From Coriobacteriia bacterium (GTDB lineage Bacteria; Actinomycetota; Coriobacteriia; Anaerosomatales; Anaerosomataceae): a DNA stretch of 34,934 bases. The notes under the pieces were generated by a model. That model had not been told where the DNA came from. It ran no database searches and was given only the letters and a program-made list of their open reading frames with translations. Shown piece after piece: positions 1-7,153 of this stretch (the stretch's first letter is position 1; every line of letters starts with the position of its first letter). Position numbers and translations under genes: made by a program. The stretch spans positions 1-34,934 of the forward strand of contig JAUSOQ010000055.1 of assembly GCA_030655755.1 (NCBI GenBank). The letters are read 5' to 3'.

Positions 1-111
1 GAGTCTCGTGAGAGGGGCAGCGCGGTCCTCGTGTTCGGGCGGCGGGTCGACCACCTCACGCACTTCATCATCGCGCTCTTCACCTGCGGCATCTGGGTGC
101 CGGTCTGGATC
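1..111. repeat. Terminal direct repeat, left copy (circle overlap)
   Basis: The first 111 bases are identical to the last 111 bases (34824-34934). The junction-spanning reading frame continues without a break when the two copies are merged. This is what an assembly of a circular molecule leaves at its ends, so the repeat is probably one locus seen twice. Confidence 0.93.
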
Positions 112-186
112 ATCATCGCGGTGGCTGGCGGGGAGCGCCGGATGATGGTCTCGGTCGACGAGTCCGGTACGCCTATTTACACCTAG
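1..186 (+). CDS. C-terminal part of 156-residue membrane protein spanning the circle junction
   Basis: Frame 1 is open from base 1 to the TAG at 184-186. Joined to 34539-34823 it gives a 156-residue protein. The part seen here has a hydrophobic segment rich in Phe, Ile and Trp (about residues 114-133, including GIWVPVW), then a short basic and polar tail ending in SGTPIYT. Such a C-terminal segment after a soluble region is typical of a small tail-anchored actinobacterial membrane protein. I do not recognise a named family. It is the last gene of the operon that begins with parA. Its final 12 codons lie in the 68-bp repeat at 150-217, so its 3' end was probably replaced when the island integrated. 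Confidence 0.75.
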   Translation, partial: ESRERGSAVLVFGRRVDHLTHFIIALFTCGIWVPVWIIIAVAGGERRMMVSVDESGTPIYT

Positions 187-217
187 TTATCAGAGACAAT
201 CGGTGGCCATCGATATG
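150..217. repeat. 68-bp direct repeat, left end of the island (att-like)
   Basis: This stretch matches 7959-8026 at 66 of 68 positions, with mismatches at 170 and 208. It covers the last codons and stop of the junction gene plus about 30 bases downstream. The right copy again reads SVDESG-x-PIYT-stop and runs into plasmid backbone. That is the pattern left by an element that integrates in the 3' end of a gene and restores it. Confidence 0.75.
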
Positions 218-568
218 AAGTACTGACTCTGTAGTGCATCATGCTTCGTTGCAGGTCAGGGCGTTATGCATGATCGGCAGTCCTGAGGGCCTGCAGCTAG
301 ATGAGTTGCTGGTAGTGACGCATATTTGACACAAATCAGTATCGCGTAGGCACTGTTGGCCAGGAGAAGCCGCGTGCTCGTCCAAGTACGTCGGAAACGC
401 GTGGGTCATGTCGGCCGGTTGAGACTTCCTAGTCAGTGCGGACGAGATCTATATGGGCCGCTGCGCGCTTCGGGTGGCATCTGGGCCACTGGAGGTAGGG
501 CCTCCCGGTCGGACGGAAACCGTCACCTCATCCAGAGATGCTTCCGCGGCAGCACACCAGCGGCTCAG
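187..568. other. Non-coding stretch at the left end of the island
   Basis: No convincing gene is present. An open frame at 356-772 runs antisense through the end of the HNH gene and has no recognisable protein features. Small hairpins downstream of the minus-strand operon (GACGG/CCGTC at 512-524; GGAGG/CCTCC near 491-505) could help end its transcription, but no T-run follows. No attC-like site was found next to the end of the nuclease gene. Confidence 0.45.
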
Positions 569-1663
569 CTAGATGTTGCTCTTGAGACGATTGTCCTTGA
601 GGCACAGCATCTGACAGTTGGCGCTGACCGTCTTCCCGCCCTTAGACCACGGCGTGATGTGGTCAGCTTCCATCTCTTCCAGCTCGAAGTGCTCACCGCA
701 GCGGGGGCAGATGCCGCCCTGACGCTCATAGGCCGCCCGCCTATGGCTTGCGGTGAACGCCCGGATGCTTAGGTGCTTCTCGTCGCGAGTCAGGACGTAC
801 GGGTATATGCCCCTATTCTTGGTCACGTCGTCGTCGATCATCAGGGACTTGATCTCATCCTCAAGCTTGGCGGTGTCGTACAGACTGTCCTTGAACCGGT
901 CGTAGAGGGGGCCCCATTTCTGGCCCTTCATCTCTTTGCGGTAGGTGGTGAAGGTGGCCTGCACCCACGCGATGACAGCCTGGAAGTACGTCCACAGCTC
1001 GTTGGCGTTCGGGTCGTGCTGGTGGGCAGACATGTACTGCTCGATCTGCCCATCAGACCGCCAACTGATCGAGATCTCGAGCAACTCCTGCCGGATCGGA
1101 GACCCTGACACGTACTTGCTGGCCAGCAGATGGGCCGGGCAACCTGTCTTGCTGAAGATCGACTTGGCATGCGAAAGCCACGGCCCGGTGTAGACGGCGT
1201 TCCGCAATTCCTGGTCCGTGAGCTTCTCGCCAGCAATATTGACGATCTTAAACCAGTCGAGCTTCTCCTTGTCGTCACCCTCGCAGAAGTAAACCATTAA
1301 CGGGTAGTCAAGAATCCGGTCCTTCTCAACCTGGGTGAGGTTGTGGAACGCCATCGGGTTCCCGTCAATCGGCACAGAAAAATCACCGTTGACGTATTGG
1401 CAGAAGCTGATCGTCCGCTGCTGGCCGTCGAGCACCTCGTATTTGTCCTCACCGTTAACGACCCAGTATATGACGTTCAGCGGGAAGCCTTTGCGGACGG
1501 TGCCGATGACCGCGTTGCGCTTCTTCTCATTGTAGACGAACTCCCGCTGGTACTTGGGGCGGATATCCAGCCTGCCGCTGTACCCAACGACGCCCTCCTC
1601 GGCGCTGTCGGCGTAGCCGTCCACGACGTCGCGGATGGTGATCTCCTGAAGTTCGATCTTCAT
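569..1663 (-). CDS. DUF262 domain protein with C-terminal HNH endonuclease
   Basis: This 364-residue protein has an N-terminal DUF262 (ParB/sulfiredoxin-like fold) with the family signature IRPKYQREFVY (about residues 34-44) and DGQQR (79-83). It ends in an HNH domain (about 319-364) with CxxC at 319-322, DHITPWSKGG (334-343) and a closing CLKDN. DUF262 proteins with HNH-like nuclease domains include GmrSD-type modification-dependent restriction enzymes, in which the DGQQR region is linked to nucleotide use. Its start codon overlaps the stop of the methyltransferase gene (1660-1663), so the two are translationally coupled. I infer that it is the restriction or effector half of a two-gene system. 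Whether it cuts unmodified or modified DNA cannot be read from the sequence. Confidence 0.88.
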   Translation of the reverse strand: MKIELQEITIRDVVDGYADSAEEGVVGYSGRLDIRPKYQREFVYNEKKRNAVIGTVRKGFPLNVIYWVVNGEDKYEVLDGQQRTISFCQYVNGDFSVPIDGNPMAFHNLTQVEKDRILDYPLMVYFCEGDDKEKLDWFKIVNIAGEKLTDQELRNAVYTGPWLSHAKSIFSKTGCPAHLLASKYVSGSPIRQELLEISISWRSDGQIEQYMSAHQHDPNANELWTYFQAVIAWVQATFTTYRKEMKGQKWGPLYDRFKDSLYDTAKLEDEIKSLMIDDDVTKNRGIYPYVLTRDEKHLSIRAFTASHRRAAYERQGGICPRCGEHFELEEMEADHITPWSKGGKTVSANCQMLCLKDNRLKSNI

Positions 1664-2844
1664 ACGGATGCCTTCCCGAGGGCCCGGTTACGGACGATGA
1701 TACGCATGTAGGTCTGGACTAGGTAGCCGTCCGCGTTGTCGGCCACGTAGAAGGTGCACTTAGGGGGGCGATCGTTCACCAGCAGGGTGGGGCCGGTGTT
1801 CACCTTCCCGCCGTTCGACTCGGTCCCATCTGGATTGACCTGACGGGCGTTCACATACCGCTTCGTGGGCCGCACCTCAAACTCATCCCTGCCCCGCGTC
1901 CAGCCCAAGATTCCGAACTGCTCGGGGTTGTACTTGTCCAAGAAGGTGATGGGGACGCCCATGTTGCCCTCAAAGTCGTAGGGGGTGTCGGCGTACCTGG
2001 ACACCTCGATCGCGTCGTAGTTGTCGTAGTGGGGAAACTCCGACGGCGTATACCGCTTGTACAAGGTAATGCCCTCGTGCCGCTTGGTGGTGTCCAGATT
2101 GGTGAACCAGTTGATGTTACCCATGGAGAAGTACTTGATTCCGTCTTCCACCTTGATACGCGACTCGGTGGTGATGTTGTAGTCCTCGGGAACGCGAAAC
2201 CACTTCGTGCCGCCGTTGTCGTAACCGAGCCAGACACGGTCCTCCTTGATCAGCTTGAAAATCTCGCTGTAGGTGATCGCGTTCTGGTTGCCGAGAATGA
2301 GGAACAGCTTGTCGTGTTCGACGAGTTGGGCGACATACTCACGGAACAGCGAGAACGGTGGATTGGTGACCACGACGTCGGCCTCGCCAAGCAGTGCGAT
2401 GCACTCTGGAGAGCGAAAGTCGCCGTCGCCGTCAAGGAGGGTCAGGACGTTCGGCTCTTGTCGGATTAGGTGCTCGACGTCGGACAGGTCGAATGCTCCG
2501 TCGCCGTCCGCGTCAGGAACCTCCACTATCTCAACCTTGTATGCGGGCTGTGGAGGCGTGTCTTCAGGCAGCCATTCGATGCCGAGCGGGGACAGTTGTT
2601 CGCCCGCTATAGGTGATCCCGAGTAGCAGGTTGTGATCAGCTTCTTCAATCCGAGATGATTGAAATTCATGGCGAAGTACTTGAAGAAGTTGCTCTCATA
2701 CGGGTCGTCGCAGTTGCAGAAGACGACCTTGCCACGGAACTGGTCCTTGTAACGTCGCAGTTCCTTCTCGATGTCCACGAGCTGTGTGTAGAACTCGTCG
2801 TTCTTCGCCCTGTTCGCCCGGATCAAGGCTTCTTTACCCGCCAC
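1660..2844 (-). CDS. EcoRI-family adenine-specific DNA methyltransferase
   Basis: The 394 residues begin at a GTG. The N-terminal half matches the M.EcoRI-type family: NDEFYTQ (15-21), FCNCDDPYESNFFKYF (42-57), and the catalytic N6-adenine motif IV as TNPPFSLF (160-167). Such enzymes transfer a methyl group from S-adenosylmethionine to adenine in a short DNA target. The protein is longer than M.EcoRI because of its C-terminal half. No EcoRI-like endonuclease is present. The next gene, overlapping by 4 bases, is a DUF262-HNH nuclease. The start overlaps a small membrane-protein gene (2834-2995), making a three-gene overlapping operon. The family call is firm; the recognition sequence is unknown. 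Confidence 0.9.
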   Translation of the reverse strand: MAGKEALIRANRAKNDEFYTQLVDIEKELRRYKDQFRGKVVFCNCDDPYESNFFKYFAMNFNHLGLKKLITTCYSGSPIAGEQLSPLGIEWLPEDTPPQPAYKVEIVEVPDADGDGAFDLSDVEHLIRQEPNVLTLLDGDGDFRSPECIALLGEADVVVTNPPFSLFREYVAQLVEHDKLFLILGNQNAITYSEIFKLIKEDRVWLGYDNGGTKWFRVPEDYNITTESRIKVEDGIKYFSMGNINWFTNLDTTKRHEGITLYKRYTPSEFPHYDNYDAIEVSRYADTPYDFEGNMGVPITFLDKYNPEQFGILGWTRGRDEFEVRPTKRYVNARQVNPDGTESNGGKVNTGPTLLVNDRPPKCTFYVADNADGYLVQTYMRIIVRNRALGKASV

Positions 2845-2995
2845 TGTGCGAACCTTTGTCCTCTGGAGTTCTTGTGGGAGTGGGATGAGGCGCCTTGGAT
2901 CCCAGCACGAAAGCCCCGGTGACCATCGTCAACCCGACGACACCGACAATGACGAGTGGAACCTCGAGAAGCGGCAAAGAGAGTAACTCTGTCAC
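2834..2995 (-). CDS. Small single-pass membrane protein upstream of the methyltransferase
   Basis: An open frame from GTG (2995-2993) to TAA (2836-2834) gives 53 residues. It starts MTELLSLPLLEVPLVIVG, has one hydrophobic segment (about residues 4-32), and ends in a Pro/Thr/Ser-rich polar tail. A purine-rich GAGGGGG lies about 10 bases before the GTG. Its end overlaps the first codons of the methyltransferase in another frame, so it may be co-translated with it. No family is recognised. A membrane role (anchor, holin-like or sensor) is only inference. Against it, the gene is short and could be a chance open frame. Confidence 0.5.
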   Translation of the reverse strand: MTELLSLPLLEVPLVIVGVVGLTMVTGAFVLGSKAPHPTPTRTPEDKGSHSGG

Positions 2996-3020
2996 AGTCG
3001 GTGTGCCCCCTCAGTGCTGT

Positions 3021-3104
3021 GCCTAACGTGTTTGCGCATCAGCTGCGCGCCGATGCCCCCTCGTTCAGTCTAGCGCTTGCCGCGTCTGCTGTTGCTGGTT
3101 AGAC
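3021..3104 (-). other. attC-like integron recombination site 1
   Basis: Read on the minus strand, this 84-bp stretch starts GTCTAAC and ends GTTAGGC, matching the RYYYAAC and GTTRRRY core boxes of integron attC sites. Its inner arms are partly complementary. It shares the stretch CTAACGTGTTTGCGC with the second site at 3269-3353. It closes a small cassette of about 248 bp. The pairing is weaker than in site 2. Confidence 0.55.
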
Positions 3105-3116
3105 GCGACCGTCTGA

Positions 3117-3203
3117 CTAAACCGGAATCCGTGTGGGGACAATGCCGTACTTGGTGAGCACTCTCTCGAACTCGTCTAGCGCGACTGCCTCGCCGAAGTT
3201 CAT
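3117..3203 (-). CDS. Possible 28-residue ORF in a small gene cassette
   Basis: ATG at 3203 preceded by GAGGG gives a 28-residue peptide, starting MNFGEAVALDEF and ending in VPTRIPV. It fills the cassette-sized space between the two attC-like sites and stops just before attC site 1, as cassette genes usually do. The frame is open further upstream (to 3320) but that part runs through attC site 2. No family is recognised, and it may be non-coding. Confidence 0.3.
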   Translation of the reverse strand: MNFGEAVALDEFERVLTKYGIVPTRIPV

Positions 3204-3268
3204 AGAGCCCTCATCTTCGAGTGGCAGCGTGTGGTTGCGAGGATGGACAAGTGACCCCCAAGGTCTGC

Positions 3269-3353
3269 GTCTAACGTGTTTGCGCTTCACTCGCGCGCTT
3301 GCGCTCCCATTATGCGACATCTGGCACGCGTCGAGTGGAAGCGCGGGTTAGGC
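3269..3353 (-). other. attC-like integron recombination site 2
   Basis: Read on the minus strand, the 85 bp begin GCCTAAC and end GTTAGAC, the two attC core boxes. The inner arms pair well (GCGCTTCCACTCG against CGCGAGTGAAGCGC) with an unpaired extra base, as expected for the folded bottom strand recognised by integron integrases. The stop codon of the upstream TIR-like gene lies inside the first core box, a common arrangement in gene cassettes. Confidence 0.68.
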
Positions 3354-4175
3354 ACCTTCACCTGCAGGTTCGGGTTCTACTGCGGTTTCTGCTGCTGGTC
3401 GGTTCCACGCTGCAGTCGGCAGGGCAACACTGAGACTGGAGGCGACCACGTAGCCGAGTTTGGTCCATTTGTACACGGGCTGACCGTCATCTCCGATTGC
3501 GCACACCCAAATCAGCCGCTTGTCTAGAAGCCGCGGCAGCGCTGTCGTGGCTGTGAAGTTGACCCGCCCGCTATCGGAGAAGCCGAATCCTGCTCCAGCA
3601 TCGAACTTGGCGAAGTCCTCCAGAACCCGTATCTCCTCTGCGGTGAGCGTTGCTATGGCCAGCTTGACTCGAGCGTCTGCGACGAAGTCTCTGGCTTCGA
3701 GGCGGCTCTCGATTTCTGCCCGCAGCTGCTCCTGCGCTACTTCCGGATCAGTGAAGTCAATGTACATGTGTGGAATCGTGCTGACGTCGAAAAGGAACTT
3801 GTGCTTGTCATCCCTAATCAGCAGTACTTCAGTTGACTGGCGCGCCGCCACGGCAAGACCGACTTCATACATCACGTTCCCATTGCGATAGGGTTCGGCG
3901 GTCTTGGAGTCGTAGCCGACGCTCGATACGTCCGCGAGGAACATCTGGCAGTGTGCGATCCCGTCGATGATTTCAGTGAGTATCGAATCTCCAGTCTTGG
4001 AAAGATCCACGCGGAATGGTGATAGCGAGACGCCATCAACAGAGACGGCACGAATCGCGGGGTCAATAACATCAGTGAAACGGTTCTCGTATGTGTCCGA
4101 GAAACTCATGGCAACGAACACCTGCGGTCGAAAGTCCGGTCGCCAGAATGTCTCCAGGAAGAGATTCGGATACAC
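3348..4175 (-). CDS. TIR / nucleoside deoxyribosyltransferase-like protein with C-terminal winged-helix-like region
   Basis: The likely start is GTG at 4175, preceded by GGGGGG; a TTG at 4202 is possible but lies in the cassette core site. The 275-residue product has FVAMSF (20-25), then IDGIAHCQMFLADVSS and a YEVGLAVAA stretch. This is the layout of the nucleotide-binding, TIR-like family related to nucleoside 2-deoxyribosyltransferases. The last 90 residues (from about LTAEEIRVLEDF) look like a winged-helix domain. Relatives occur as immune effectors that act on nucleotides or NAD+, but no substrate can be assigned. It is carried as a cassette: bounded by GTTAGGC at 4194-4200 upstream, with attC site 2 at its stop codon. 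Confidence 0.7.
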   Translation of the reverse strand: MYPNLFLETFWRPDFRPQVFVAMSFSDTYENRFTDVIDPAIRAVSVDGVSLSPFRVDLSKTGDSILTEIIDGIAHCQMFLADVSSVGYDSKTAEPYRNGNVMYEVGLAVAARQSTEVLLIRDDKHKFLFDVSTIPHMYIDFTDPEVAQEQLRAEIESRLEARDFVADARVKLAIATLTAEEIRVLEDFAKFDAGAGFGFSDSGRVNFTATTALPRLLDKRLIWVCAIGDDGQPVYKWTKLGYVVASSLSVALPTAAWNRPAAETAVEPEPAGEGA

Positions 4176-4507
4176 GATGCCCCCCAACTGTGTGCCTAAC
4201 AATGATTCTGCTGTCAGGATACGCGCATATCACGGTAGCCTACTCAGGCAAAACCCACCAGCGAACACGCCATCGCGACCCCCTTGTGCTCTTGTGTTTC
4301 GGGTCGTGTCCGGAATCTTCTGTAAGTAGCGTGGCCGCCTGAGATGACGAGGGTGGCCACCGCCCTCCATGATGGTTGGTGTTCGAGGCCGAGTACCGAT
4401 GTAACGCAGATGGGCGACGTTGCCCGCTCGCTTCAGCGCAAGAGATACTGACCACGCGCCTCATGGTATCGTGGCGGTGTTGGGGGAGTCGATTCGAGGG
4501 GGTTGCT
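4176..4507. other. Intergenic stretch with a lone integron core site
   Basis: At 4194-4200 the minus strand reads GTTAGGC, the same cassette-boundary core as in the two attC-like sites. No paired core box follows within 150 bases, so it may be the fossil of an attI or a secondary insertion point. The rest shows no gene. The purine-rich GAGGGGG at 4496-4502 is the ribosome binding site of the next gene. Confidence 0.45.
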
Positions 4508-5416
4508 GTGACTGATTCCGTAGTTCCCGGGATGCCTGTGCCGGGCCCTGAGCCTATAGGCGCCGAGGCGAAGAGGGGCTGGTTCACCAGCCTGCCGCTG
4601 TGGGGGAAGATCCTCTTCGTTCTAGTGTGGCCGGTTTCCCTGACATACGCGGTCGTCGTGATGTGGAAGGATAAGCGATTCCCGATTGCCGCCAGGGTCG
4701 CCTTGACGGCCCTCGCCGTGATCGTCATCGCTGTCGGCTTTGCGGGCGGCGGCGACGAGTCCGCAACGACAGCGGGCACCACCAAGAAGGCTGACACCAG
4801 TGCGGCTACTGTCTCAGATTCGACCGTCGCGGATGTCGCAGAGCCCGAACCCAAGCCAGAACCCGAGCCAGAACCGGAGCCCGAGCCGACCATCCAGGAG
4901 CTTGCGGACAGCGCCTATGGCGTGTTCGACGTCATAGAGAAGACGGGTACGGGGGACGACGTCATACCGCTGCCTGCGGGCGTATCCTGCGTCATCGTCG
5001 CCACCCATTCCGGCTCCTCGAACTTCGTGCTCAGGTCTTTGGACTCCGGGAACCAGATGGTCGACCTGCTAGTGAACGAGATCGGTGCCTACTCTGGGTC
5101 CACGTTCTGCGCCGAAGGCGTGTCGCTTCAGGTGGAAGCCAGCGGAAGCTGGACGATCAGGATCGCGCCGATCTCCACGGTGCCGGTGATGGCTACTGAG
5201 CCGCTCTCTAGTAAGGGCGACGCCGTCATGCTGTACGACGGCGGAACGGCCATATGGGACATCACGCACACCGGCTCGAGCAACTTCGTCGTCAAGAACG
5301 GTGACGGACTGCTTGTCAACGAGATCGGGGACTACAGCGGCGCGGTGCCCGTATCCGGTGGGCCTTACATAGTGACCATCAGCGCTGACGGCGCATGGAC
5401 GATCACGATTCGGTAG
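4508..5416 (+). CDS. Two-pass membrane protein with Pro-Glu linker and duplicated extracellular beta-type domain
   Basis: The start is GTG 4508, six bases after GAGGGGG; the upstream extension to 4376 has no such signal. The 302-residue product has two hydrophobic segments (about residues 33-55 and 65-83) and a linker of alternating Pro and Glu/Lys (about 117-134). Two related domains follow. The first contains THSGSSNFVL and LLVNEIGAYSGS, the second THTGSSNFVV and LLVNEIGDYSGA, ending in DGAWTITI. This repeat is common in membrane-anchored actinobacterial proteins, but I know no function for it. The gene after it starts 21 bases downstream, also encodes a membrane protein, and probably shares its mRNA. 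Confidence 0.8.
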   Translation: MTDSVVPGMPVPGPEPIGAEAKRGWFTSLPLWGKILFVLVWPVSLTYAVVVMWKDKRFPIAARVALTALAVIVIAVGFAGGGDESATTAGTTKKADTSAATVSDSTVADVAEPEPKPEPEPEPEPEPTIQELADSAYGVFDVIEKTGTGDDVIPLPAGVSCVIVATHSGSSNFVLRSLDSGNQMVDLLVNEIGAYSGSTFCAEGVSLQVEASGSWTIRIAPISTVPVMATEPLSSKGDAVMLYDGGTAIWDITHTGSSNFVVKNGDGLLVNEIGDYSGAVPVSGGPYIVTISADGAWTITIR

Positions 5417-5437
5417 CCGCGAATTCGAGGGGGAGCC

Positions 5438-5776
5438 ATGGACCAGTCAGTCATCGCAGCGATCGTCATCATCTCGGCGGTCCTCGTCGGCATGGACGCG
5501 AATACGCTCGGCGCGGGCAAACACAACCTCGGCGGCATGGCGGATACCACGCCGGTGACGTGGGCGTTCGGGACGCTGCTGCTGTGGATCATCGTTCTGC
5601 CGCTCTACGTGATCATGCGGCCGAAGCTGGTCGCGGCCCACAAGGCGAACCCAGACGCATCCACCGCAGCACCGGGGATCTCGCAGCGCCGCTGCGCAGT
5701 CTGCGACCAGCTCTACGCTGCCGAGTACGACGCCTGCCCACACTGCGCGAAGGCGAACGCTGAGATAAGTAGGTAG
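5438..5776 (+). CDS. Small two-pass membrane protein with C-terminal zinc-ribbon motif
   Basis: The 112 residues start at an ATG with GAGGGGG eight bases upstream. Two hydrophobic segments (about 4-19 and 41-60) are followed by a soluble tail with CAVC and CPHC (about residues 86-103), a zinc-ribbon pattern with paired Cys-x-x-Cys. It sits 21 bases after the duplicated-domain membrane protein, and the shared layout suggests they act together. No named family is recognised. Confidence 0.72.
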   Translation: MDQSVIAAIVIISAVLVGMDANTLGAGKHNLGGMADTTPVTWAFGTLLLWIIVLPLYVIMRPKLVAAHKANPDASTAAPGISQRRCAVCDQLYAAEYDACPHCAKANAEISR

Positions 5777-5967
5777 CGGGTCAGTTTGAGTCTGCCCATC
5801 TGGGCTGACCGTCTTGACGAATGGGCAAGAAACGAGTAGACGCAACGGTCTTCTGCTACGATGAACGCGCGGGGCATACTTTCGGCGCTGGGTTGGCAGG
5901 CTTCGTGCTAACAGGGGCGCACATGGCACTTGTGCACCTTGCCGGGGGAAGACGGAGGGAGCGACCG

Positions 5968-6564
5968 ATGGCTAGCGGTGAGACGCGGGCGGACGTGGCC
6001 GCCTTCCTCTTGTTTCGCCAAGGTACGCTGTGCCAGACGAAGCTCATGAAGCTCGCCTACCTCGCGGACCTTGAGCACATGCGCCGTTACGGTCGGCCAC
6101 TAAGCGAGGCAAGCTACCGTTGCGACAAGTACGGCGTCGTGGACTACGCACTCTTGGGTGTGGCGGCAACGATGCCGGATGTGCGAGTCAAGCAAACCAT
6201 GACATTCTTCCGCACGAAGGGCCGGGACTTCTCTCGGACTGAGACGCTTGCCGATCCGGCAGATCACATGAGCATCCAGGCGAGATCTGTGCTTGAAGCA
6301 ACTTTAGAGGAATACGGTAGCTGGCGGGCTGGCGACCTAGGGGACTTCACAAAGACGACTCCTCCCTGGAATGACGCCAAAGCTCGACATAGCCCCCTTG
6401 TCCATCTCATGGTAATCGCTCCAAAGGACAAACTTGCGCACTTGCACGAGGTGCTCAAGCATGTTGATCGGAGCACACGCGGTTCTGCAGAGGATCTCGC
6501 GAAGCGGGACGCTTCTGTTGACCGGAGCATACGGAAGTATCGTCTGCGTGCGATGGGCGGATAG
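5968..6564 (+). CDS. Panacea (SocA-like, DUF4065) domain antitoxin
   Basis: ATG 5968 is chosen because GGAGGG lies eight bases upstream; the frame is open back to 5821 without such a signal. The 198-residue product has TLCQTKLMKLAYLADLEHMR (about 20-39), the typical Panacea start (a Leu-x-Lys-Leu-x-Tyr-Leu-Ala helix), followed by RYGRPLSEASY and KYGVVDYAL. Panacea proteins neutralise many unrelated toxins, usually from the neighbouring gene. Here the neighbour, seven bases downstream, is a PemK/MazF-like protein, so the two read as a toxin-antitoxin pair. Direct binding between them is inference. Confidence 0.82.
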   Translation: MASGETRADVAAFLLFRQGTLCQTKLMKLAYLADLEHMRRYGRPLSEASYRCDKYGVVDYALLGVAATMPDVRVKQTMTFFRTKGRDFSRTETLADPADHMSIQARSVLEATLEEYGSWRAGDLGDFTKTTPPWNDAKARHSPLVHLMVIAPKDKLAHLHEVLKHVDRSTRGSAEDLAKRDASVDRSIRKYRLRAMGG

Positions 6565-6570
6565 CCCCCC

Positions 6571-6990
6571 TTGCACTACGACTTCCATCCAGGTGGCGTC
6601 TACTCGATACCAGACGAGTATGCTGTCTTTCCTGACGCCCGCGAGGAACGAGCCGAAGGGAAGGGCGTGAAGAACACTCGCTACGTCGTCGTACTGCAAG
6701 ATGACGCGGCTGCTCGTGACGGTGGCTATTCGCGACTCCTCGTGGCCCCATTCACTACGCTGGAAGAGACAGAACTAGGAAAGGGCGTCAACGACATCCC
6801 CGTTGACCGTGGCGAAGGCGGACTGACGGACGATTGCTACTGCCTTCTCGGCCACATCTTTCCGATTCTCAAGGATGACATCAAGAACTATCACGGGCTG
6901 CTTCCTGCGACGCGGGTGGAGGGCCTTCAGTCGGTCATCGCAAGCATCTTCGGGTTGGTCAAGGATGACGCATACTACGGTCTTGAGTAG
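6571..6990 (+). CDS. PemK/MazF-like toxin partner of the Panacea protein
   Basis: The 139-residue frame starts at TTG; no ATG or GTG occurs early in frame. It opens with FHPGGVYSIPDEY, as MazF/PemK proteins open with a Gly-rich first strand. It continues with KNTRYVVVLQDDAA and YSRLLVAPFTT, matching the family's strand order in which a conserved Thr follows the hydrophobic strand. MazF and PemK cut mRNA, although some relatives bind other partners. The TTG start and lack of a strong ribosome binding site fit low translation coupled to the antitoxin gene. The fold is fairly clear. RNase activity is not proven, because the key residues are less certain. Confidence 0.68.
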   Translation: MHYDFHPGGVYSIPDEYAVFPDAREERAEGKGVKNTRYVVVLQDDAAARDGGYSRLLVAPFTTLEETELGKGVNDIPVDRGEGGLTDDCYCLLGHIFPILKDDIKNYHGLLPATRVEGLQSVIASIFGLVKDDAYYGLE

Positions 6991-7018
6991 CTGTAGGGCG
7001 TCGGGGCTTGCGCCGTGG

Positions 7019-7153
7019 TGCCCGCTCGAGAACCTGGGTCATACGTCGCTCGTCCGCGCGAACGAGAACGGCGTGTCATGGGAAGACGCGGCCTCGTGGG
7101 CCGGACACTCGTCGCCGAAGATGCTGCGGACACGGTACGTCAAGCGCCGGCTG
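7019..7153 (+). pseudogene. Remnant of a tyrosine recombinase C-terminus
   Basis: Frame 2 reads LENLGHTSL, then VSWEDAASWAGHSSPKMLR and TRYV. This matches the end of phage-type integrases: the box-II helix (normally LRHT, here LGHT), the W-x-GHSS segment, and the catalytic Tyr region. No N-terminal part or box-I Arg is present, and the box-II Arg is replaced by Gly, so it is inactive. It lies close to the right att-like repeat, where an integrase gene is expected, and abuts the IS110 remnant. Confidence 0.6.

Noticed and set aside
356-1711. Several plus-strand open frames opposite the methyltransferase/nuclease operon (356-772, 773-1108, 1343-1711)
   Set aside because: They are antisense to genes with clear domains. 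High GC keeps the opposite frame open, and they show no motif or ribosome binding site.
4240-4893. Minus-strand open frame of 217 residues starting with a Ser-Gly repeat
   Set aside because: The repeat is the reverse reading of the Pro-Glu linker in the plus-strand membrane protein, which has a better start and real domains.
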